DNA of 64,000 nucleotides from positions 186,001 to 250,000 of the forward strand of contig NZ_CP027228.1 of the NCBI RefSeq assembly GCF_002998925.1, in the 5' to 3' direction. The position numbers and the translations under genes were made by a program. This document shows positions 58,727 through 64,000 of the stretch, piece after piece (positions within the stretch are counted from its first letter, which is position 1; each line of letters begins with the position of its first letter). The notes below the pieces were generated by a model. That model had not been told where the DNA came from, searched no databases, and saw only the letters and a program-made list of their open reading frames with translations. The stretch comes from Mogibacterium diversum (GTDB lineage Bacteria; Bacillota; Clostridia; Peptostreptococcales; Anaerovoracaceae).

Positions 58727-60643
58727 ATGCTTGTAATGTCGGCAAAAGATATATGCAAGTCGTACGGAACGGACATCATCATCGAGGATGTTTCGTTTTC
58801 TGTAAATAAAGGAGACAAAGTTGGAATAGTCGGCCCGAACGGTGCTGGAAAAACCACATTGTTAAGCATAATTGCAGGCGAGAATGAACCGACTAGCGGC
58901 GATGTTTTTATCCGCAGTGGGTATGTCGTCGGGTATCTCAAACAGAAGGATCACTTTTTCTCAGAAGGAACAGTGATCGAGGAAGCTGCGAAGACTTTTA
59001 CGCACTTTTATGAGATGGAAGAGGAGATTTCAAGTCTGGAGAAGGCAATCTCTGATACGAATAATCCGATATTTGATCAAGATCTAGAAGCCTATACCCA
59101 CCTTATGGATGAGTATAAAGCTACTGGTGGATATTCATACAAGAGCGAACTAATCGGTGTACTGGCGAGTATGGGATTTGGTGCAGATACTCACGATAAG
59201 GAGATAAGCATGCTTTCTGGCGGTGAGAAAACCAGACTTGCATTGGCTTGTATGATGCTTCAAAAGCCAGATATCCTCATGCTAGACGAACCAACTAATC
59301 ATCTCGATCTTAAGATGCTTGCTTGGCTCGAGTCATTCCTAAAGACTTATAAAGGGACAATAATCGTCGTATCTCATGATAGATACTTTTTGGATAGGAT
59401 AGTGAATCGCATATTTGATATGCGAGGGACGCACCTTGTAGATTATCGCGGAAATTACTCAGAATACCTCGTAAAGCGTAGTGAGCGCGAAGAGGTGATG
59501 AGACGAGAGTACGAAAAGCAGCAGAAAGAAATCGCTAGGCAGGAAGAAATAATCCGCAGATTTAAGCAGCATAATACGGAACATCTCGTCAAGAGGGCAC
59601 AGTCTAGAGAGAAGAGGCTTGCGCATTTAGAAGTACTGGATAGACCGTCACTCAAGCAGGCCGAACTGAAACTATCATTTGATGCTGACTTTCAGAGTGG
59701 TAAGGATGTAATCATGACAGAAGAGCTGTCTAAGAGCTTTGGAGAGAAGCAGCTCTTTAAGGATGTCAAGTTTGATATCAAAAGTGGAGAGAAGATATGT
59801 TTTATCGGAGAGAATGGTGTAGGTAAAACCACCCTGCTGCGCATCATCATGGGCGAGGAAGAAGCAGATGAAGGGTATTTAAAAATCGGACATAATGTTG
59901 ATTTTGGATATTATGACCAGGGACAGCTGTTACTTGATGAGAACGAGACTGTATTAGGTGAGATGAAAAACGCATATCATCTCTATACCGACACGGAAAT
60001 GCGAAATATCCTAGGTAGATTCTTATTTAGAGGTGATGACGTATTCAAGAGTGTATCGGCACTTTCAGGCGGAGAAAAAGCGAGATTGTCGCTTCTAAAG
60101 CTAATGTTATCCGGAGCTAATACCCTAATCTTCGACGAACCGACCAATCACCTTGATATTGAATCAAAGGAAATTGTCGAGGCGGCGATTATGGAATTCA
60201 AAGGAACTGTTCTAATCGTATCTCATGACAGATATCTGCTCAGTAAGATTCCCGACAGAATCCTCGAACTAAGACACGAAGGAATAAGGGAATACAAAGG
60301 CAAGTTTGATTACTATCTCGAGAAAAGTTCAGAGTTTGACAAGCAAGATAACGATATTGGTGGCGATGAAAATACAAATGATGAACTAAGCGCTGAAGAC
60401 GAGCGTAGACGCAGGAAGGAACGAGAAGCTGAAGAGAGGCGCAGATCGCGCAGGGTCGCTGAATTAGAAGCGATTATCCACGATATAGAGGCTAAGATTG
60501 ATGATATCGAGTCTGAAATGTGTAAGCCTGAACATGCTTCTGATGTGTTCTATCTCCGAGAGGCTGGGGACAAGGCTGATGAGTACAAGACCGAACTCGA
60601 GAGTATTTACGACGAATGGCTCAGCTTACAGGAAGACGAATAG
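58727..60643 (+). CDS. ABC-F family ATPase
   Basis: The 638-residue soluble ATPase has two ABC modules: Walker A GPNGAGKTT and signature LSGGEKTRLALA in the first, GENGVGKTT and LSGGEKARLSLL in the second, each followed by DEPTNHLD. The linker between them (about 230-330) is a charged coiled-coil arm that in ABC-F proteins reaches into the ribosome tRNA sites. A C-terminal coiled coil of about 80 residues (EDERRRRKEREAEERRRSRR) resembles the Uup C-domain. Members act on stalled ribosomes or give antibiotic protection; which group this one belongs to is not decided. GGAG eight bases before the ATG at 58727 sets the start. Confidence 0.9.
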   Translation: MLVMSAKDICKSYGTDIIIEDVSFSVNKGDKVGIVGPNGAGKTTLLSIIAGENEPTSGDVFIRSGYVVGYLKQKDHFFSEGTVIEEAAKTFTHFYEMEEEISSLEKAISDTNNPIFDQDLEAYTHLMDEYKATGGYSYKSELIGVLASMGFGADTHDKEISMLSGGEKTRLALACMMLQKPDILMLDEPTNHLDLKMLAWLESFLKTYKGTIIVVSHDRYFLDRIVNRIFDMRGTHLVDYRGNYSEYLVKRSEREEVMRREYEKQQKEIARQEEIIRRFKQHNTEHLVKRAQSREKRLAHLEVLDRPSLKQAELKLSFDADFQSGKDVIMTEELSKSFGEKQLFKDVKFDIKSGEKICFIGENGVGKTTLLRIIMGEEEADEGYLKIGHNVDFGYYDQGQLLLDENETVLGEMKNAYHLYTDTEMRNILGRFLFRGDDVFKSVSALSGGEKARLSLLKLMLSGANTLIFDEPTNHLDIESKEIVEAAIMEFKGTVLIVSHDRYLLSKIPDRILELRHEGIREYKGKFDYYLEKSSEFDKQDNDIGGDENTNDELSAEDERRRRKEREAEERRRSRRVAELEAIIHDIEAKIDDIESEMCKPEHASDVFYLREAGDKADEYKTELESIYDEWLSLQEDE

Positions 60644-60668
60644 CTGAATTCTCTTAATAATATGAGTG

Positions 60669-60694
60669 AAGGCTGCCGAGCGCAGCCTTTTTTT
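60669..60694 (+). terminator. Terminator of the tsa/ABC-F transcript
   Basis: An 8-bp stem AAGGCTGC/GCAGCCTT (60669-60676 with 60682-60689) with a 5-base loop is followed by TTTTTTT. Confidence 0.92.
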
Positions 60695-60895
60695 ATGCCT
60701 GCTTATAATTCTATGGACGATTATTACCTAACACACTATATCAGATTAATAGCGCAACTAATGTAAAATTGAGATAGACACAGTATGATGCTAACTTAAT
60801 CAAATAATTAATCTAAATGAAATAAAGTTATTATTTCATAAAAAATATTTATAACAGTTGATAAGTCTATCTGTGATAACAATTTGTAGCAAACA

Positions 60896-60924
60896 TTGGT
60901 TTCATGAGATAATCTTGTTAAGAT
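60896..60924 (+). promoter_or_regulatory. Promoter of the alcohol dehydrogenase gene
   Basis: TTGGTT (60896-60901), 17-base spacer and TAAGAT (60919-60924), about 40 bases before the start codon. Confidence 0.55.
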
Positions 60925-60932
60925 TGTATCAA
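60915..60932. promoter_or_regulatory. Candidate Rex operator
   Basis: TTGTTAA-GATT-GTATCAA is close to the clostridial Rex pattern TTGTTAANNNNTTAACAA: perfect in the left half, five of seven in the right. It covers the -10 box of the alcohol dehydrogenase promoter. The Rex gene lies 1.8 kb downstream. Confidence 0.55.
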
Positions 60933-60963
60933 AATATTAGGTTTTACTGAGGAGGTACTTGAG

Positions 60964-62181
60964 ATGATGAGATTTACAAATCCTAGGGATTTATATCACG
61001 GTAAGGGTGCTCTGGAGGCACTTAAATCGCTGAAAGGCAAGAGGGCTGTTATATGCGTGGGTGGCGGAAGTATGAAGAGGTTCGGCTTCCTAGATAAGGC
61101 TCAGCAGTATTTAGAAGAAGCAGGTATGGAGGTTGCTCTAATCGAGGGAATTGAGTCAGATCCTTCCGTAACTACAGTCATGGATGGTGCCCGCAAGATG
61201 CTCGAATTTGAACCTGACTGGATTGTTGCAATTGGTGGAGGCTCTCCAATTGACGCTGCGAAGGCTATGTGGATTAAGTACGAGTACCCAGAATGTACAT
61301 TTGAGGACATGTGCAAGGTGTTTGGGCTTCCTGAACTTCGAAAGAAGGCACACTTCTGCGCAGTATCCTCTACATCGGGAACTGCCACAGAAGTTACTGC
61401 TTTTTCCATAATTACTGACTATGATAAGGGTATCAAATATCCACTCGCAGATTTTCAGATTACACCAGATGTAGCTATTGTCGATCCAGATCTTGCAGAG
61501 ACGATGCCACAGAAGCTTGTAGCTCACACAGGAATGGATGCTCTTACACATGCGATAGAAGCCTTTGTATCATTAGCCGCATCAGATTACACGGATGCAC
61601 CAGCTTTATACGCTATACAAATGATTCAGAAGAATCTAGTTCCGTCATATGAGGGAGATATGGAAGCGAGAGATGCTATGCATAATGCACAGTGTCTAGC
61701 TGGAATTGCATTCTCAAGCGGACTGCTCGGTATAGTGCACTCTATGGCACATAAGACAGGAGCCGCATTTGACGATTATGGCGCGCATATCATCCATGGT
61801 GCTGCAAATGCAATGTACCTGCCAAAGGTTATCGCATTCAATGCAAAGGATGAGAGGGCTGCGGAGAGATTTGCTGTAATTGCAGATACACTCAAGCTGG
61901 GTGGAGAGAGCAGAGATGGGAAGATTAAAAATCTGATTGAATGGCTGAGAGGTATGAATGACGCTTTAAATATACCTCACGGCATCAAAAATTACGGTGC
62001 GGATAGCTATCCAGCAGACCAAGGATTTGTTCCAGAAGATGTATTCCTAGCAAGATTACCAGAGATTGCAAAGAATGCTATCCTCGATGCTTGTACAGGT
62101 GCAAACCCTCGTAAAATTAATCAAGAAGAAATGGAAAACCTACTTAAGGCCTGCTACTACGATACAGAGGTAGACTTTTAA
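60964..62181 (+). CDS. Iron-containing alcohol dehydrogenase
   Basis: The 405-residue group III dehydrogenase has the NAD-binding IVAIGGGSPIDAAKAMW (about 91-107) and the iron ligands in VDPDLAETMP (Asp), GMDALTHAIEAFVS (His), GIVHSMAHKTGAAF (His) and HGAANAMYLP. It resembles the C-terminal alcohol dehydrogenase half of AdhE and butanol-type enzymes, and probably reduces an aldehyde to an alcohol to reoxidise NADH in fermentation. GGAGG eight bases before the ATG at 60964 fixes the start. The candidate Rex box agrees with control by the NADH/NAD+ ratio. No aldehyde dehydrogenase domain is attached. Confidence 0.92.
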   Translation: MMRFTNPRDLYHGKGALEALKSLKGKRAVICVGGGSMKRFGFLDKAQQYLEEAGMEVALIEGIESDPSVTTVMDGARKMLEFEPDWIVAIGGGSPIDAAKAMWIKYEYPECTFEDMCKVFGLPELRKKAHFCAVSSTSGTATEVTAFSIITDYDKGIKYPLADFQITPDVAIVDPDLAETMPQKLVAHTGMDALTHAIEAFVSLAASDYTDAPALYAIQMIQKNLVPSYEGDMEARDAMHNAQCLAGIAFSSGLLGIVHSMAHKTGAAFDDYGAHIIHGAANAMYLPKVIAFNAKDERAAERFAVIADTLKLGGESRDGKIKNLIEWLRGMNDALNIPHGIKNYGADSYPADQGFVPEDVFLARLPEIAKNAILDACTGANPRKINQEEMENLLKACYYDTEVDF

Positions 62182-62413
62182 AACTCATTAATACATTACT
62201 AATATTTCTTTTAATATGTAAAAGGAAGAGTATTATCGAAGAAAAGCATGGGGCCGTGATATGACCCCAGCCCTTTCTTTCTGATAATGTGGGATACCTC
62301 ACTGTAAAAATACAATCAATTTCTAAATTGCGAATTATAGCTCTATAAATGCAAAAAATATACGGAATTATTTACATTTATCGTGATTAATATGCATATG
62401 ATTGATAAAAAAC
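62182..62413 (+). other. Intergenic region with possible weak terminator
   Basis: A short GC stem TGGGG/CCCCA near 62249-62269 followed by GCCCTTTCTTTCT may terminate the dehydrogenase transcript, but the stem is only five pairs. The rest is AT-rich and without a recognisable gene. Confidence 0.4.
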
Positions 62414-62442
62414 TTGCAAGAATTGATTGTATAATTTATAAT
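62414..62442 (+). promoter_or_regulatory. Promoter of the second acp gene
   Basis: TTGCAA (62414-62419), 17-base spacer and consensus TATAAT (62437-62442), 31 bases before the ATG. Confidence 0.75.
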
Positions 62443-62443
62443 T

Positions 62444-62457
62444 AACGTTGAATTTCA
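62444..62457 (+). promoter_or_regulatory. Motif shared by both acyl carrier protein promoters (copy 2)
   Basis: AACGTTGAATTTCA, one base different from 31895-31908. It lies at the transcription start here, with core TTGAA-T-TTCAA, a perfect short palindrome. Confidence 0.35.
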
Positions 62458-62473
62458 AAAGGAGGTTAGAGCT

Positions 62474-62701
62474 ATGACTTTTGATACAATAAGAGATATA
62501 GTAGTCGAGCAGCTTGGAGTTGATGCTGATATGGTTCAGATGGACACCAACTTGATGAAAGATCTCGAAGCAGATTCGCTTGATGCTGTAGAAATCATTC
62601 TTGGCGTTGAGGAAGCTTTCGGTCTAGACATTCCAGATGAAGAAGCTGAAAAGTTTGAGACTGTTAAGGATTTAGTAGAGTACGTAGATTCACACAAGTA
62701 A
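62474..62701 (+). CDS. Second acyl carrier protein
   Basis: The 75-residue acidic protein has the phosphopantetheine serine S35 in LEADSLDAVEI. It is clearly paralogous to the ACP at 32061 (shared MTF start, DSLDAVE, IPxEExF pattern) but outside any synthase operon. It precedes rex with a 38-base gap and has AAAGGAGG before the ATG. A separate role, for example lipoic acid, polar-lipid or secondary-metabolite assembly, is possible but not shown. It may share the rex transcript. Confidence 0.9.
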   Translation: MTFDTIRDIVVEQLGVDADMVQMDTNLMKDLEADSLDAVEIILGVEEAFGLDIPDEEAEKFETVKDLVEYVDSHK

Positions 62702-62739
62702 GAAACACGAAAATTGTCGAGTTGGGGTGGGAAGTATTT

Positions 62740-63393
62740 ATGAAAAGCAACAATACAAAGGTATCAAATGCGATTATCCGCAGACTACCAAGATATAGAA
62801 GATATTTGAACGAACTTCGTAAGCAGGGCGTTAAGAAAATCTCTTCTAATGAATTAAGTGAGCTTATTGGTTATACTGCATCTCAGATTAGACAGGATCT
62901 CAATACATTTGGTGGCTTTGGCCAGCAGGGATACGGTTATTCAGTTGATTCTCTATTCCATGAGATTAACAAGATTCTAGGTCTTGACCGTGAGTACAAG
63001 ACTATCGTAGTTGGTATTGGTAATCTTGGTCAGGCAATCACGAACTACACTTATTACTACAAGATTGGATTCAATATAGTTGGTCTCTTCGATGTTAATC
63101 CAAAGCTAGTAGGGCTAAGCATCAATGATGTGCTTGTTCGCGATTTTTCTGAGATGAGCGATTTTGTAAAGGAAAATGACATAGATATTGCGATTATCTG
63201 CGTTAACCGTGAGAATGCACAGAAAGTCACAGATGTTCTTGTCGATGCTGGTATTGAGGGAATCTGGAATTTTGCACCAGTAGATCTCAATGTACCAAAC
63301 GATGTCGCTGTTGAGAATGTTCATCTAAGTGATAGTTTACACACGCTATCGTTCTTAATCAGAAGCAATGAGCTAGAAGATGCTGAGAAGTAA
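62740..63393 (+). CDS. rex: Redox-sensing transcriptional repressor Rex
   Basis: The 217-residue repressor has an N-terminal winged helix (SSNELSELIGYTASQIRQDL, about 39-58) and a Rossmann domain with TIVVGIGNLGQAITNY (about 88-103) that binds NADH. When NADH is high it leaves DNA, derepressing fermentation genes. The motif FGGFGQQGYGY linking the domains is conserved in Rex. The ATG at 62740 is preferred to the TTG at 62722. Targets are probably the alcohol dehydrogenase upstream, and maybe the oxidoreductase operon. A terminator follows. Confidence 0.95.
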   Translation: MKSNNTKVSNAIIRRLPRYRRYLNELRKQGVKKISSNELSELIGYTASQIRQDLNTFGGFGQQGYGYSVDSLFHEINKILGLDREYKTIVVGIGNLGQAITNYTYYYKIGFNIVGLFDVNPKLVGLSINDVLVRDFSEMSDFVKENDIDIAIICVNRENAQKVTDVLVDAGIEGIWNFAPVDLNVPNDVAVENVHLSDSLHTLSFLIRSNELEDAEK

Positions 63394-63420
63394 ATAGTTA
63401 GACATAATTCAATGAAAAGA

Positions 63421-63452
63421 AATGGTTGGGCAGTGCCCAGCCATTTTGTTTA
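63421..63452 (+). terminator. Terminator of rex
   Basis: A 10-bp stem with one G-U pair (63421-63430 with 63436-63445) is followed by TTTGTTT. Confidence 0.85.
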
Positions 63453-63473
63453 TATGTATTTTGAGGTAGGGCA

Positions 63474-63502
63474 TAAAAAAACCCCTGTGTAAAGCACAGG
63501 GG
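63474..63502 (-). terminator. Terminator of the ferredoxin gene
   Basis: An 8-bp stem CCCCTGTG/CACAGGGG (63482-63489 with 63495-63502) is followed on the minus strand by TTTTTTT. Confidence 0.92.
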
Positions 63503-63533
63503 AAATTGCTACCTTTGGTATATCCTTAACGGA

Positions 63534-63701
63534 TTATTCCTGAGCAGGTGCTCCTACTGGACATACATCTGCGCAAGCTCCGCAGTCAATGCAAGTATCT
63601 GCATCGATTACATAAGGTGTTCCTTCTGTAATAGCCTCTACAGGGCAACCATCCATGCAAGCACCACAGCTGATGCAATCTTCACTAATCTTATAAGCCA
63701 T
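63534..63701 (-). CDS. 2[4Fe-4S] ferredoxin
   Basis: This 55-residue clostridial-type ferredoxin has two cluster motifs, CISCGACMDGCPV (starting at C9) and CIDCGACADVCPV, with the internal duplication typical of the class and a short GAPAQE end. It shuttles electrons at low potential, for example from the 2-oxoacid oxidoreductase. AGGAGG eight bases upstream of the ATG at 63701 is strong. It is read on the minus strand, divergent from the gene at 63814, and has its own terminator. Confidence 0.95.
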   Translation of the reverse strand: MAYKISEDCISCGACMDGCPVEAITEGTPYVIDADTCIDCGACADVCPVGAPAQE

Positions 63702-63813
63702 AATAATCCTCCTATGATAAACAATTCATTTGATTTCTTTATCAGCATTGTATCATGGTATAATGGGTTTGATAAAGTTAACTTTTTGTGAAGTTTTCAA
63801 GGAATAACGTTAT

Positions 63814-64000
63814 ATGAAGGTATATTCATTTACAGGAAAAAGTGGGACTGGCAAGAGCTATCAAGCGATTAGGGTTGCTAAGGAAAAGGGGATTCCGGCG
63901 CTGATTGATGATGGTCTTTTGATTTATAAAAATAAAATTGTGGCAGGCAGATCAGCCAAAAAATGTGAATCAAGAGCTAAAGCGATGCGCATTGCACTTT
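63814..64000 (+). CDS. P-loop NTPase (3' partial)
   Basis: Only the first 62 codons are in the window. They begin MKVYSFTGKSGTGKSYQAIR, a Walker A motif GKSGTGKS at residues 8-15, followed by VAKEKGIPALIDDGLLIYKN and KKCESRAKAM. The DDGLLIY stretch (about 32-38) might be part of a second nucleotide contact. I do not recognise the family from this part. AAGGA is 10 bases before the ATG. It is divergent from the ferredoxin gene. Confidence 0.6.
   Translation, partial: MKVYSFTGKSGTGKSYQAIRVAKEKGIPALIDDGLLIYKNKIVAGRSAKKCESRAKAMRIAL

Larger units (their letters stand above)
60695..60963. other. Intergenic region before the alcohol dehydrogenase gene
   Basis: The stretch of about 270 bases is very AT-rich and holds no credible gene. 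A perfect 9-bp inverted repeat ATGAAATAA/TTATTTCAT lies at 60817-60839. The promoter and candidate Rex site lie at 60896-60932. Confidence 0.5.

Noticed and set aside
1..64000. tRNA, rRNA, CRISPR, insertion sequence or prophage features
   Set aside because: I saw no cloverleaf-like block, repeat array, transposase, integrase or phage structural gene in any frame.

Overview
The window reads as a chromosomal stretch of a low-GC, Gram-positive, strictly anaerobic bacterium of the Clostridia. A human- or gut-associated Eubacterium/Mogibacterium-like lineage is my guess from overall protein character; it is inference, not a database result. The signs are a ferredoxin-dependent 2-oxoacid oxidoreductase, the redox repressor Rex, a 2[4Fe-4S] ferredoxin, FabK as the only enoyl-ACP reductase, ECF-type vitamin transporters, strong AGGAGG-type ribosome binding sites and a sortase-type surface protein. 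I see no rRNA, tRNA, CRISPR array, insertion sequence or phage gene. Both window edges cut genes.

Layout. 1-5.3 kb: the end of a Na/Pi-cotransporter-type protein, a galactokinase-fold protein with degraded catalytic motifs, two tandem DUF975 membrane proteins and a DUF1015 protein. 5.6-13.7 kb: a catabolic locus for four-carbon acid sugars (beta-hydroxyacid dehydrogenase, two different DUF1537 kinases, PdxA2-like dehydrogenase, GntP permease, class II ketose-bisphosphate-type aldolase, HD-domain protein). 13.9-16.1 kb: a wall-anchored InlB-repeat protein. 16.2-20.6 kb: mnmA, then a metal-efflux operon (CadC-like ArsR repressor, free HMA domain, Cd/Zn P-type ATPase) and a Fur-family regulator. 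20.6-27.4 kb: MATE pump, a preQ1-type riboswitch with a queuosine-precursor transporter, an ECF S-component with a long structured leader, a cupin, a two-domain class II aldolase/adducin protein and a glycosyltransferase. 27.6-31.8 kb: IclR regulator, P-loop protein and the four-subunit 2-oxoacid:ferredoxin oxidoreductase.

32.0-43.0 kb is one compact malonyl-CoA and type II fatty-acid synthesis operon: acpP-accBCDA-fabH-fabK-fabD-fabG-fabF-fabZ-marR(fabT-like)-birA-bioY. It joins biotin import and ligation, carboxylation and elongation in one unit. Its promoter carries a near-perfect inverted repeat. 43.2-54.6 kb is housekeeping: a small membrane protein, metG, tatD, tilS, ftsH, a PucR-type regulator, coaX, dusB and an orphan solute-binding lipoprotein. 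54.6-60.6 kb: PepV-type dipeptidase, the t6A genes tsaE-tsaB-rimI-tsaD and an ABC-F ATPase. 60.9-64 kb: an iron alcohol dehydrogenase with a candidate Rex site over its -10 box, a second acyl carrier protein, rex, a ferredoxin and the start of a P-loop protein.

The features most worth following up are the acid-sugar locus with its unusual enzyme combination, the galactokinase-like pseudoenzyme, the unassigned structured leader of the ECF transporter, the preQ1 riboswitch followed by an upstream mini-ORF, and several strong palindromes over promoters (17375, 31996, 43196).
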